Origin: Paenalcaligenes hominis_A
GTDB taxonomy: Bacteria; Pseudomonadota; Gammaproteobacteria; Burkholderiales; Burkholderiaceae_B
Assembly: GCF_041359055.1 (NCBI RefSeq)
Contig: NZ_JBGJKZ010000004.1
Span: forward strand, 1-64,000
DNA: 64,000 nt
Direction: 5' to 3'
Shown here: positions 17,896 through 27,370 of the stretch, in pieces
Numbering within the stretch: position 1 is the first letter of the stretch
How the letters are laid out: each line of letters opens with the position of its first letter
The notes under the pieces: model-generated
Database searches by the model: none
Told to the model about the DNA's origin: nothing
What the model saw: only the letters and a program-made list of their open reading frames with translations
Translations under genes and position numbers: made by a program

Positions 17896-19302
17896 CTAAG
17901 CATGCTGCTCCATATAGGCACGAACTTGAGCCGCATCCGCCTCCATAATTACCACTCGCTGTGGCAAGTCGTTGAGGTGAGTTAAATGCTCGGGCACCGG
18001 AGCAGGCTGACCGATGGCTTGCTCTATGGTTTCAGAAAACTTAGCGGGCAATGCCGTTTCCAAGACCAACATAGGAATACCGTCCTCAAGGTATTCAGCC
18101 GCTACCTTAACGCCATCCGCCGTATGAGGATCGATTAATACGCCGGTGCTTTGGTATGTTTGCGCAATGGTATGGAGTCTATCGCTATGTGCGCTTTGAC
18201 CCGCAACAAAACCATATTGCTGTTCAAACAAAGGCAACATATGACTTAAATCGAAGTAGCCTTGTTGAGCTAACTGATCCCATAATGCATTAAGTTTGGT
18301 CGCATCGCGCCCCACCAGATCAAACACAAAGCGCTCAAAATTAGACGCACGTGAAATATCCATGGAAGGACTGGAGGTAGCATAGGTTTTTTCTGCAGAG
18401 CGAGGTCTATATATACCCGTGCGGAAGAACTCTTCCAGCACGTTGTTTTCATTAGTCGCTAATACCAAACGAGCAATAGGCAAACCCATTTGTCGGGCTA
18501 TGTGCCCCGCCAAAATATTGCCGAAGTTCCCCGATGGCACAGTATATGACACCTTTTGCGTAGCATCAGTTGTAGCACGCAACCAACCCCAAAAATAATA
18601 GACGACTTGGGCTGCAATACGAGCCCAATTGATGGAATTCACTGCGCCTAAGTGCATAGACTGTTTAAATGCCAGATCACCCCCTAGCTGTTTAACGATG
18701 TCTTGGCAATCGTCAAATACGCCTTTAACCGCTAGGTTGTGAATGTTTTCGTCTTGCAGCGAGTACATTTGCGCACGCTGAAATGCGCTCATGCGGCCAT
18801 AAGGAGACAGCATAAAAACGTTTACGCGTTTTTTACCGCGCAACGCATACTCAGCCGCCGAGCCCGTGTCGCCTGATGTTGCGCCTAAAATATTAAGACG
18901 TCCGTTGCGCTTTTCTAAAACGTACTCAAAGACCTGCCCTAAAAACTGCATAGCCATGTCTTTGAACGCTAGCGTAGGCCCTTGAGATAGCCCTAGCAGC
19001 GCCATGTCACCCTGTAGCGGCTTGACGGGCACCATCTCGGTGCCCACATACAAACTAGGGTCATACGCGGCCTGGGTTAACGCACGTAAGTCTGCTGCAG
19101 GAATATCGTCAATAAACAATGACAAAATCTCAAAAGCAAGCTCGGCATAGGAGAGCTGACGCCATTGCTCTAATGTCTGAGACGATATTTGAGGATAGTG
19201 CTCGGCAATAGCCAAGCCCCCATCTGGGGCCAAGCCTTCGAGCAAAATATCACTAAAAGGTTGTGGCGTCATGCCGCCACGCGTGGATATGTATTTCATC
19301 AC
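17896..19302 (-). CDS. thrC: Threonine synthase
   Basis: 468 residues. PLP-dependent final step of threonine synthesis, from O-phosphohomoserine. The N-terminus KYISTRGG and the PLP lysine K114 in GPTLAFKDMAMQF are characteristic; the phosphate-binding loop is PSGNFGNILAG. It overlaps hom by 4 bases and is last in the alaC-hom-thrC operon. Confidence 0.97.
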   Translation of the reverse strand: MMKYISTRGGMTPQPFSDILLEGLAPDGGLAIAEHYPQISSQTLEQWRQLSYAELAFEILSLFIDDIPAADLRALTQAAYDPSLYVGTEMVPVKPLQGDMALLGLSQGPTLAFKDMAMQFLGQVFEYVLEKRNGRLNILGATSGDTGSAAEYALRGKKRVNVFMLSPYGRMSAFQRAQMYSLQDENIHNLAVKGVFDDCQDIVKQLGGDLAFKQSMHLGAVNSINWARIAAQVVYYFWGWLRATTDATQKVSYTVPSGNFGNILAGHIARQMGLPIARLVLATNENNVLEEFFRTGIYRPRSAEKTYATSSPSMDISRASNFERFVFDLVGRDATKLNALWDQLAQQGYFDLSHMLPLFEQQYGFVAGQSAHSDRLHTIAQTYQSTGVLIDPHTADGVKVAAEYLEDGIPMLVLETALPAKFSETIEQAIGQPAPVPEHLTHLNDLPQRVVIMEADAAQVRAYMEQHA

Positions 19303-20600
19303 AAAGTCTCTACACGCAAACGTGTAACAGGGGAGCGTACGAAGTCGAGGGTTTGAATCTTTAAGATGGCATTCAGAATATCGCCCTCGCGAGCTTCGTG
19401 CGTCAAGAAGATAATATCCGTCTCGTCATTGACGGCGGGCTCTTGGAACATAGAACCAATGGAAATAGACGTATCAGCTAAAATTCGAGCGATATCTGCC
19501 AGTACCCCAGGACGGTCATCTACACGTAAACGCAAATAGTACGATGACTGTACATCGTCCATAGCCATAATAGGTGTATCTGCCATCGCGTTTTGTTGGA
19601 AGGCCAAATACGGCACACGATGATCATGATCCGCATCGACTAAGCGAGCCACATCTACCAAATCAGCCACCACGGCAGAAGCAGTAGGCAGTTCGCCAGC
19701 GCCCGCACCGTAGTACACAGTAGAACCTACTGCGTCACCATGCACCATCACCGCATTCATGGCCCCTTGGACATTAGCCAACATACTTTCTGAAGGCACC
19801 AACGTTGGGTGTACACGCAACTCAATGCCTTGGTCACGTGCACGTGTAATACCCAGTAGTTTCACCGTATAGCCTAGGCGCTCGGCATGAGCAATGTCTT
19901 CGGCTGCAAGCGTAGTAATACCTTCAATGTGCGCTTTATCAAACTGCACTGGCACACCAAAAGCAAGTGAGGACAACAAGCTCAGCTTATGCGCCGCATC
20001 CACCCCTTCGATATCGAAGGTTGGGTCTGCCTCGGCATAACCTAAGCGCTGGGCGTCGGCCAATGCGTCAGCAAATGACAAGCCACGGCTACGCATTTCT
20101 GACAAGATAAAGTTGGTGGTGCCATTAATGATGCCTGCCACCCACTGAATGCGATTAGCGGTTAAGCCTTCGCGCATGGCTTTAATAATGGGTATACCAC
20201 CCGCCACAGCTGCCTCGAACGCTACCATCACATTTTGTTTTTGTGCCGCTGCAAACACTTCGTTGCCATGCGTCGCCAATAATGCTTTATTCGCCGTGAC
20301 CACATGTTTACCTTGCTCAATCGCTTTCATGACCCAGTCTTTGGCTAGGGTGTCACCACCGACTAGCTCTACCACTACATCAATGTCAGGATTCAACACC
20401 ACCTCCATTCCATCGGTGGTAATGTGGATGTGGTCTCCGACTAGCTCTTTTGCTTTTGCTACATCACGTACCGCTACCGCAGCAACTTCAATACGACGAC
20501 CTGCACGACGAGCAATCTCGTCTGCGTTTTGGTTGAGGACTTTCCATGTACCGCCCCCGACCACGCCTAAACCAAGTAGGCCAACCTTGATTGGTTTCAT
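19299..20600 (-). CDS. hom: Homoserine dehydrogenase
   Basis: 433 residues. N-terminal NAD(P)-binding GLLGLGVVGGGTWKVL, catalytic domain with GIINGTTNFIL and AYAEADPTFDIEG-like sequence (GYAEADPTFDIEGVDAAHKL in this gene), and a C-terminal ACT domain (LRLRVDDRPGVLADIA) for threonine feedback control. Reduces aspartate semialdehyde to homoserine. Overlaps alaC and thrC by 4 bases each. Confidence 0.97.
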   Translation of the reverse strand: MKPIKVGLLGLGVVGGGTWKVLNQNADEIARRAGRRIEVAAVAVRDVAKAKELVGDHIHITTDGMEVVLNPDIDVVVELVGGDTLAKDWVMKAIEQGKHVVTANKALLATHGNEVFAAAQKQNVMVAFEAAVAGGIPIIKAMREGLTANRIQWVAGIINGTTNFILSEMRSRGLSFADALADAQRLGYAEADPTFDIEGVDAAHKLSLLSSLAFGVPVQFDKAHIEGITTLAAEDIAHAERLGYTVKLLGITRARDQGIELRVHPTLVPSESMLANVQGAMNAVMVHGDAVGSTVYYGAGAGELPTASAVVADLVDVARLVDADHDHRVPYLAFQQNAMADTPIMAMDDVQSSYYLRLRVDDRPGVLADIARILADTSISIGSMFQEPAVNDETDIIFLTHEAREGDILNAILKIQTLDFVRSPVTRLRVETL

Positions 20601-21784
20601 TTAAGCAACCCATCCTTTCGGAACATATCTTTAATGCCGCGTACCGCTTGACGGATACGCTGCTCGTTTTCAATTAGCGCAAAGCGCACGTAGTCATCAC
20701 CGTATTCACCAAAGCCTACACCTGGCGACACGGCTACTTTGGCCTCGGCCAATAACCGTTTAGAGAACTCTAGCGAACCCTCTTTAATGTAGTGCTCTGG
20801 GATTTTGGCCCAAATATACATAGAAGCCTTGGGAATATCGACATTCCAGCCGATTTCTTGGAGGCCTTTAGCCAATACATCGCGGCGATTTTTATAGCTG
20901 GCGGTAATTTCAGCCACACAGTCTTGAGGGCCCTCGAGTGCCGCAATGGCTGCCACCTGAATGGGCGTGAAGGTACCATAATCGTGGTAGCTTTTAATGC
21001 GTGCCAGCGCATGCACTAGCTCTTCATTTCCCACCATAAACCCGATGCGCCATCCCGCCATGTTATAGCTTTTACTCATAGTAAAAAATTCGACTGCTAC
21101 ATCGCGAGCACCTTCAACTTGTAAAATAGAAGGGGCAACGTAACCATCGAAGGTGATGTCCGCATAGGCTAAGTCATGCACAACTAAAATATTGTGCTCA
21201 CGAGCCAACGCAACAATACGCTCAAAAAAATCTAGCTCTACACATTGCGCTGTTGGATTACTAGGAAAACCCAAAATCATCATTTTGGGTTTAGGAATCG
21301 CTTCTTTAACGGCTCGTTCAATTTCTTCAAAAAAATCAACACCCGGTATCATTGGTACCGAGCGAATATTTGCACCGGCAATTACCGCACCATATATATG
21401 AATAGGATAGCTTGGGTTAGGTACCAGTACAGTATCTCCACGATCTAAGGTGGCCAACATTAAATGGGCAAGACCTTCTTTGGAGCCAATCGTTACAATC
21501 GCTTCCGTTTCTGGGTCGAGTTTGACCTGATAACGACGATCATACCAATCAACAATCGCTTTACGTAGACGAGGAATACCGCGCGATACGGAATACCCGT
21601 GGGTATCTGGACGACTTGAGGCCTCGACTAATTTGTCTACAATGTGTTGTGGAGTGGCACCATCAGGATTACCCATCGACATATCTATAATGTCTTCGCC
21701 GCGACGACGCGCCGCCATTTTAAGTTCGCCAGTAATATTAAATACATAGGGTGGCAAACGATCTATGCGAGGAAAGCTACTCAT
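20597..21784 (-). CDS. alaC: Alanine/glutamate-pyruvate aminotransferase (AlaC type)
   Basis: 395 residues from the ATG at 21784, which has AAGGAA upstream; a longer frame to 21865 adds a non-homologous tail. Class I/II PLP aminotransferase: N-terminal LPPYVFNITGELKMAARR, DMSMGNPDG, the PLP lysine in FFTMSKSYNMAGWRIGF, and GYGEYGDDYVRFALIEN-like C-terminus (reads GFGEYGDDYVRFALIEN). AlaC makes alanine from pyruvate; position ahead of hom and thrC is commonly seen in betaproteobacteria. Confidence 0.9.
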   Translation of the reverse strand: MSSFPRIDRLPPYVFNITGELKMAARRRGEDIIDMSMGNPDGATPQHIVDKLVEASSRPDTHGYSVSRGIPRLRKAIVDWYDRRYQVKLDPETEAIVTIGSKEGLAHLMLATLDRGDTVLVPNPSYPIHIYGAVIAGANIRSVPMIPGVDFFEEIERAVKEAIPKPKMMILGFPSNPTAQCVELDFFERIVALAREHNILVVHDLAYADITFDGYVAPSILQVEGARDVAVEFFTMSKSYNMAGWRIGFMVGNEELVHALARIKSYHDYGTFTPIQVAAIAALEGPQDCVAEITASYKNRRDVLAKGLQEIGWNVDIPKASMYIWAKIPEHYIKEGSLEFSKRLLAEAKVAVSPGVGFGEYGDDYVRFALIENEQRIRQAVRGIKDMFRKDGLLK

Positions 21785-21922
21785 GGGATTCCTTAGATGT
21801 GCAAAAATGAACAAAAAGTCCGAATCAATTAGTTTAATCGAACATAGGCAAAGTGGAAAATCCACATTCTAAAAAGGCTAGGCTTTGCGTTATGATCAAG
21901 GTATGTTTTGTGGAGATGGATT

Positions 21923-22357
21923 GTGCATATTCAAAAAGAAGTTAACCCAGCACTTAACACCGTAACAGCCTATGGTGATGATTATATTGAAATCAATAAA
22001 ACACGCCATACGCAGTCAATTTATTTCACCCCCCAAGGGCAAATTCATGATCTTGGTATTCAAAGCCCATCTGATTTTACTACAGAGCTTCTACAAAAGA
22101 TCACGGGATTAGAGCCTGTGAAAGCCGATGCCATGGCTTTTTTAGATAATTCCGGCCCCGCCTTTCATAATCCCGAGCAAATTGAGGTGCTTTTAATCGG
22201 CACAGGCTTACATCAACAGTTTTTACCCCCTCAACTGACCCATATCTTATTAATGGCCCGCATTGGGGTAGAGGTCATGGACAGCCAAGCAGCCGCTCGC
22301 ACGTATAATATTCTTATGTCCGAAGGCCGACGTGTTGTCGCTGCCTTAGTTATTTAA
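21923..22357 (+). CDS. Mth938-like domain protein (DUF498)
   Basis: 144 residues from a GTG at 21923, which has GGAG 8 bases upstream; a TTG at 21908 would add five residues. Conserved family pattern: a central PEQIEVLLIGTGLHQQFLP stretch and a C-terminal GVEVMDSQAAARTYNILMSEGRRVVAAL. The family is small and cytoplasmic with no settled enzymatic role; a human relative (NDUFAF3) assists complex I assembly. It precedes bcp by 17 bases. Confidence 0.85.
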   Translation: MHIQKEVNPALNTVTAYGDDYIEINKTRHTQSIYFTPQGQIHDLGIQSPSDFTTELLQKITGLEPVKADAMAFLDNSGPAFHNPEQIEVLLIGTGLHQQFLPPQLTHILLMARIGVEVMDSQAAARTYNILMSEGRRVVAALVI

Positions 22358-22374
22358 TTACACAAAGGAATACT

Positions 22375-22839
22375 ATGACCCCCATCACTGTAGGCCAAAC
22401 CATCCCCCCTTTCAGCGCCGAGAGCACCGAAGGCCCTATTCATTCTGCCGAATTAATTGGTCAAGCCTATGTGTTGTACTTTTACCCACGTGACAATACC
22501 CCCGGCTGCACCACCCAAGCGCAAAACTTCAGAGATTCTGTTCAAGAATTCAATGATGCGGGGGTTAAGATTATTGGTGTATCTCGCGACACCATGAGCT
22601 CCCACGAGCGCTTTGCCACCAAACAAGAGCTCCCTTTTGCTCTCATCAGCGATCCCGATGAAACGTTATGCGAACTATTTGGTGTCATGAAAATGAAAAA
22701 TATGTACGGTAAACAAGTACGAGGCATTGAGCGTAGTACATTTTTAGTCAATGCCAATGGTGAGCTCGTTCAACAATGGCGCGGTTTACGTGTCCCTGGC
22801 CATGTGGATCAGGTTCTAGAGGCCGCGCGCGCCCTATAA
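22375..22839 (+). CDS. bcp: Thioredoxin-dependent peroxiredoxin (Bcp/PrxQ)
   Basis: 154 residues with the peroxidatic Cys45 in FYPRDNTPGCTTQAQNFRD. Reduces hydrogen and organic peroxides. The resolving Cys found five residues later in many Bcp proteins is replaced by Gln50; another cysteine is at position 99 (DETLCELFG). It may therefore act as a one-Cys enzyme or use an alternative resolving residue. Ribosome site AAAGGAA is upstream. Confidence 0.94.
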   Translation: MTPITVGQTIPPFSAESTEGPIHSAELIGQAYVLYFYPRDNTPGCTTQAQNFRDSVQEFNDAGVKIIGVSRDTMSSHERFATKQELPFALISDPDETLCELFGVMKMKNMYGKQVRGIERSTFLVNANGELVQQWRGLRVPGHVDQVLEAARAL

Positions 22840-22844
22840 TTTCT

Positions 22845-22871
22845 TTGTGCTGCCGTTATTAGGCAGCACAA
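22845..22871 (+). other. Hairpin between bcp and phoH
   Basis: TTGTGCTGCC (22845-22854) pairs with GGCAGCACAA (22862-22871) around a 7-base loop. No T run follows, and the ribosome site of phoH (CTGGAG) begins two bases later. It is a stable RNA hairpin rather than a standard terminator; it could protect or process the bcp message. Confidence 0.5.
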
Positions 22872-22885
22872 CTCTGGAGCACTTT

Positions 22886-24550
22886 ATGCCATTACCTTCG
22901 CTACCCTCTAAGCTAGGGGAGATTTTAAGCGCAGATGAAATCAAACATGCACCTAAAGCGACTCCGCCCAAACAGGTGCTGAAGCCGACTCAGCCCAAAG
23001 CAAAACCGGTAACAGCTAGCCCGACTCCTCCATCTTCTGCCTCTTTAGATACCCCAGTCTCTGAACCTGTAGACATCACAACACCCAAAACCACTCCGCC
23101 TCGACTCAGCAGCAAAAAAAACAAAAACCAAGCCAAGCCCGTCAAAGAAAAAACCAACCCCTCAGTCAAAAAACTGTTTGTGCTCGACACTAACGTGCTT
23201 TTGCATGACGCCAACTGCTTATTCAAATTCGAAGAGCATGATGTGTTCATTCCCATGATAGTTCTGGAAGAACTCGATCATCAAAAAAAAGGCCTATCAG
23301 AAGTCGCCCGCAACGCCCGCCAAGTCAGCCGCCACCTAGAAGCTTTAGTTGACGAACAGGATATTCACCAAGGCATTGCATTAAACCATCTTGGTCATAT
23401 CGAAGCCCGAGGACAGCTTTTTTTCCAAATTTCAGCACTAGAGTCCAAACTACCAATAGAAATACCTAAAGGGGTTGCTGACAACGCCATTTTGCACGTG
23501 GTGCATGCGTTGCAAAATCAACATCCCGACAAGCAAATTGCGTTGGTATCTAAAGATATTAATATGCGCCTTAAAGCGCGCACGCTAGGCATCCCCACCG
23601 AAGACTACCGTCACGACCATGTCATTGACGATTCAGACTTGTTATTTTCTGGGGCGCGCGAGCTACCTGATGATTTTTGGCAAAGCCATGGACACAATAT
23701 GGAATCCTGGCAACAAAACGGCATTACGTTTTACAAAATCCAAGGTTCGCTTTGTTCCGAACTGTACGTGAATGAATTTGTCTACACCAACCAAGACCCT
23801 GGCCTAGTCGCTCAAGTCAAACAGGTTCATAACAACAAAGCCGTATTGGCTACGATTCGCGATTACAGCCATAACAAAAACAATGTCTGGGGTATCACAG
23901 CACGCAACCAAGAGCAAAACTTTGCTCTCAACCTGCTCATGAACCCAGACTGCGATTTTGTTTCTTTATTAGGTCAAGCGGGCACTGGAAAAACGTTATT
24001 AGCCCTAGCTAGTGCCCTAACTCAAACACTTGAAACACAGTTTTACAACGAAATTATTATTACGCGCGCTACCGTTCCCGTCGGTGATGAAATCGGCTTC
24101 TTACCTGGTACCGAAGAAGAAAAAATGGCCCCTTGGATGGGTGCTCTTGAGGACAACCTCGAGGTGTTGCACCTAGGAAACAATCGCCTTTCCGCATTAA
24201 AGCAAGACGCCAACCGCAATGCCACCATGGATATTATTCGATCTCATATCAAAGTTAAATCCATGAGCTTCATGCGCGGCCGTACCTTCCAAAATAAGTT
24301 TCTTATTATTGATGAGGCACAAAACCTGACCTCTAAACAAATGAAAACCCTAGTGACACGCGCAGGCCCCGGTACAAAAATAGTATGTATGGGTAATATT
24401 GCTCAAATTGATACCCCTTATTTAACCGAAGGCAGCTCGGGCTTAACCTATGTGGTGGATCGCTTCAAAGGCTGGCCTCATTCCGGACATATCACCTTGC
24501 ACCGTGGCGAACGCTCCCGTTTAGCCGACTATGCTAACGAGGCCCTGTAA
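22886..24550 (+). CDS. PhoH-family ATPase with N-terminal PIN domain
   Basis: 554 residues from the ATG at 22886 (CTGGAG upstream); the frame opens at 22847 but without a ribosome site. A Pro/Lys-rich unstructured segment of ~95 residues is followed by a PIN nuclease-like domain (KLFVLDTNVLLHD, VLEELDHQKKG, acidic residues near VSKDINMRLKA). The PhoH P-loop domain comes next (Walker A LLGQAGTGKTLLA, Walker B FLIIDEAQNLT). PIN-PhoH proteins are proposed RNA helicase-nucleases in the toxin-antitoxin-like PhoH2 group; the function here is unproven. It overlaps pdxA by one base (TAATG). Confidence 0.9.
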   Translation: MPLPSLPSKLGEILSADEIKHAPKATPPKQVLKPTQPKAKPVTASPTPPSSASLDTPVSEPVDITTPKTTPPRLSSKKNKNQAKPVKEKTNPSVKKLFVLDTNVLLHDANCLFKFEEHDVFIPMIVLEELDHQKKGLSEVARNARQVSRHLEALVDEQDIHQGIALNHLGHIEARGQLFFQISALESKLPIEIPKGVADNAILHVVHALQNQHPDKQIALVSKDINMRLKARTLGIPTEDYRHDHVIDDSDLLFSGARELPDDFWQSHGHNMESWQQNGITFYKIQGSLCSELYVNEFVYTNQDPGLVAQVKQVHNNKAVLATIRDYSHNKNNVWGITARNQEQNFALNLLMNPDCDFVSLLGQAGTGKTLLALASALTQTLETQFYNEIIITRATVPVGDEIGFLPGTEEEKMAPWMGALEDNLEVLHLGNNRLSALKQDANRNATMDIIRSHIKVKSMSFMRGRTFQNKFLIIDEAQNLTSKQMKTLVTRAGPGTKIVCMGNIAQIDTPYLTEGSSGLTYVVDRFKGWPHSGHITLHRGERSRLADYANEAL

Positions 24551-25536
24551 TGCAAACAGCCGACCTCCCCATTGGCATCACCATGGGTGATGCCGCCGGC
24601 ATAGGCCCAGAGATTATTTTAAAACTATTCAATCAGGGCCTGCCCCATCCTGCGGTAGTGTATGGCGACATTGGAACACTTCAGCGTTGCGCAGCAGATC
24701 TTCAGCTAAGTCTACCTATGGTAAGCATTAGCTCACCGCAACAATGCCCTGCCACCGGCATAGGTGTTATTAACCGTTGGCAAGCATTGCCGGAGTTACC
24801 CTATGGGCAAATCAGCGGGCTTGCGGGCCGCGGCGCATATGAATACCTTTGCCACGCCATTGACGATGCAAGCCAGCATAATTTGCGTGCTATTGTCACC
24901 GCCCCCTTGCACAAAGACGCCATGAAAGCGGGCGGTATTGATGCGCCAGGCCATACGGAAATTCTGGCTGAAAAAACAGGCACCACACACTTCGCTATGA
25001 TGCTTAGCAACCCCGAGCTTCGTGTTTTGCTTGTCACCATTCATATCCCCATCACTCAAGTTAGCGCTACGCTAAACATAGAGCGCGAACTGACTACCAT
25101 CCGTCTAGCTCACCAAGCCTGTCTACATGCTGGCATCACTGCGCCACGCGTTGCCGTAGCCGGGCTCAACCCGCATGCTGGGGAAAACGGCCGTTTTGGC
25201 GTTGAAGAAAAGCAGATTATCGAGCCTGCCATTGTTGCCGCTAAAGCCGAAGGCATCCAAGCCTCGGGGCCATGGCCCGGCGATACCATTTTCATGCGTG
25301 CTCGTCGCGGAGAATTTGACATTGTAGTGGCGCAATACCACGATCAAGGATTAATTCCTGTCAAATACCTAGGCGTCGAAGAGGGCGTCAACACCACCAT
25401 TGGTTTACCCTTTATTCGCACCAGCGTAGATCACGGCACCGCGTTTGATATTGCGGGTCAAGGTATAGCCGACCCACGGTCTTTACTCGCCGCCTTTGAA
25501 GCGGCCTTAGCCATGACCACGGCTTTACCCTCCTAA
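24550..25536 (+). CDS. pdxA: 4-hydroxythreonine-4-phosphate dehydrogenase
   Basis: 328 residues. NAD-dependent step of pyridoxal phosphate synthesis by the DXP-dependent pathway. Motifs: GITMGDAAGIGPEI at the N-terminus, APLHKDAMKAGG, GHTEILAE, the metal-binding histidines in AGLNPHAGE and QYHDQGLIPVKYLG. Length and order match the family. dxs, which makes the precursor DXP, is 6 kb away. Confidence 0.96.
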   Translation: MQTADLPIGITMGDAAGIGPEIILKLFNQGLPHPAVVYGDIGTLQRCAADLQLSLPMVSISSPQQCPATGIGVINRWQALPELPYGQISGLAGRGAYEYLCHAIDDASQHNLRAIVTAPLHKDAMKAGGIDAPGHTEILAEKTGTTHFAMMLSNPELRVLLVTIHIPITQVSATLNIERELTTIRLAHQACLHAGITAPRVAVAGLNPHAGENGRFGVEEKQIIEPAIVAAKAEGIQASGPWPGDTIFMRARRGEFDIVVAQYHDQGLIPVKYLGVEEGVNTTIGLPFIRTSVDHGTAFDIAGQGIADPRSLLAAFEAALAMTTALPS

Positions 25537-25539
25537 CCA

Positions 25540-25571
25540 AAAAAACCCCGATGTTAACATCGGGGTTTTTT
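25540..25571. terminator. Bidirectional terminator after pdxA
   Basis: A perfect 32-bp palindrome: six A, CCCCGATGTT, its complement AACATCGGGG, six T. It ends pdxA (plus) and the converging chemoreceptor gene (minus). Confidence 0.93.
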
Positions 25572-25601
25572 GTGCTTTATTTAAACTTCAGTTAATGAAG
25601 C

Positions 25602-27176
25602 CTAAAGCTTTGCGTTTAAATGAAACACGCTCACCAACCGCACTAGATGCTCTGCCTGATCATTTAAATTAGTTGTGGCTACGGTTGACTGCTCTACCAA
25701 AGAGGCATTGTGTTGGGTTACGCTATCTAACTGATTAATAGCTTGGTTGACCTGCTCAACCCCCATACTTTGCTCTAAGGTTGCTGTACTGATTTCATCA
25801 ATTAAGGTCGTAACCTGTGCAACCTGATTCACCATTTTCTCTATGGCAGCACCCGCCTCGCTGGCGTTCTCCCAGCCCAGCTGTACCGTAGCTGTACTTT
25901 GCTCGATAAGAGCTTTAATTTCTTGGGCCGCCGTAGCACTGCGTTGTGCCAAAGTACGCACCTCACTGGCTACCACCGCAAAACCTCTGCCCTCTGCACC
26001 TGCTCGGGCCGCTTCAACCGCAGCATTAAGGGCTAAGATATTTGTTTGAAACGCAATGCCATCAATCACACCGAGTATATTAGTAATTTGCTCGGACGCT
26101 TTCTTAATTTCCTCCATTGAGGCAATAGTGGCATGAACAGCTTCCTGTCCGTTGGTCGCTGAGGTACGCACCACTCTAGTGAGCTGCGTTGCCTCGTTAG
26201 ACGAAGCGGCATTAGAATGCAAAGTACTGGCTATTTGATTAATAGCAGAAGCCGTTTCTGTCACGTTTGCCGCTTGCTCGTCTGTACGCTGACATAAATC
26301 TAAATTCCCTTTAGCGATTTGATCCAGACCCACTGCCATTTGCTGTGTATTTGAACGCACATTACTAACAATACCTCGTAACGCAGTCTGCATTTGCGCA
26401 ATACTATACATGACGCTTTGCGGATAAATACGCTCCGATTCCATGTCATCAGTTAAGTCACCCTCTGCAATCGCATTGGCTACTTGACGTAAACGCACTG
26501 GTTCAGCACCTAATTGCTGCATAAGATGACGCGCTAAGAGCAGCCCTAGAGCCAAACCTAAAATCACCCCTACCGCGGTGAAGCCAATTAGCCAACCTAG
26601 AGAGCGATTAAACACTGAGGCAATTTCCGTGTTATAGGTGCTAGCAGCGGATTCCTTGTCCCCTACTAACCGCTCCATTAATTCCTCAGCCCTATCCCCT
26701 GTGGTGACGACCTCTGCACCAATATAGGTCGTTAAATCTGACTCTTGATAAAAAGGTTCGTCCTGGATCTGGTTTAATACGTAGGTCACACGCTCTTTAT
26801 AAGCCGCCACCTCGTTTTGTAACCGCTCGACCATTTTTAGGTCTTCTGCACTGGTAAATCGCGTCGCTCCTAGCTTTAGCGTACCTTCTAATTGCTGAAA
26901 TAATTGCTGAATGGTTTGCTCTCGTTGCTGCCTGTCTTTTTGAGAAGACGCCAAAAACAAACTACGTAATTCTCGACCAATAGCAACCAGCTGCACGTGC
27001 GCTTCTGCCGTATCACGTATGCCCAATGTCTCGTAGCTGTACATACGCTCTGACATACGATTTACGTTGTTTAATGACAACCATCCTACCGTACCAATTA
27101 AGGCTCCAATAATTGAAATCAATAAAAACCCGACGATCAGTTTAGTTCTAACACTAAACCTTTGAAAAAAAGACAC
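25602..27176 (-). CDS. Methyl-accepting chemotaxis protein
   Basis: 524 residues. TM1 at about residues 11-33, a periplasmic four-helix-bundle-type ligand domain (34-190) with heptad-rich helices, TM2 near 192-214, a HAMP linker (RHLMQQLGAEPVRLRQVANAIAEGDL), then a long cytoplasmic coiled coil. The signalling tip reads NILALNAAVEAARAGAEGRGFAVVASEVRTLA. No C-terminal receptor-methylase pentapeptide (NWETF-like) is present. No che gene is adjacent, so it is an orphan receptor of unknown ligand. Ends near a bidirectional terminator. Confidence 0.95.
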   Translation of the reverse strand: MSFFQRFSVRTKLIVGFLLISIIGALIGTVGWLSLNNVNRMSERMYSYETLGIRDTAEAHVQLVAIGRELRSLFLASSQKDRQQREQTIQQLFQQLEGTLKLGATRFTSAEDLKMVERLQNEVAAYKERVTYVLNQIQDEPFYQESDLTTYIGAEVVTTGDRAEELMERLVGDKESAASTYNTEIASVFNRSLGWLIGFTAVGVILGLALGLLLARHLMQQLGAEPVRLRQVANAIAEGDLTDDMESERIYPQSVMYSIAQMQTALRGIVSNVRSNTQQMAVGLDQIAKGNLDLCQRTDEQAANVTETASAINQIASTLHSNAASSNEATQLTRVVRTSATNGQEAVHATIASMEEIKKASEQITNILGVIDGIAFQTNILALNAAVEAARAGAEGRGFAVVASEVRTLAQRSATAAQEIKALIEQSTATVQLGWENASEAGAAIEKMVNQVAQVTTLIDEISTATLEQSMGVEQVNQAINQLDSVTQHNASLVEQSTVATTNLNDQAEHLVRLVSVFHLNAKL

Positions 27177-27310
27177 AGTATTTCCCTATATATTCTATTA
27201 ACTATCATTCACCTTAACGCATCTCACGGTTCAATTTTTACAAGCAACATCAATCATTTAGAAACATTGCGCTAGGCTCTTCAATTAAAAACACCCTATT
27301 TCAATCATAT

Positions 27311-27346
27311 AAAAAAAACCCTCTTTCTAAACGAAAAGAAAGAGGG
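27311..27346 (-). terminator. Terminator after dnaB
   Basis: On the minus strand CCCTCTTTCT (27346-27337) pairs with AGAAAGAGGG (27328-27319) around an 8-base loop, followed by eight T at 27311-27318. It ends dnaB, with the chemoreceptor start 135 bases beyond. Confidence 0.88.
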
Positions 27347-27370
27347 GTAAAAACACAATTTCAATTAGTA

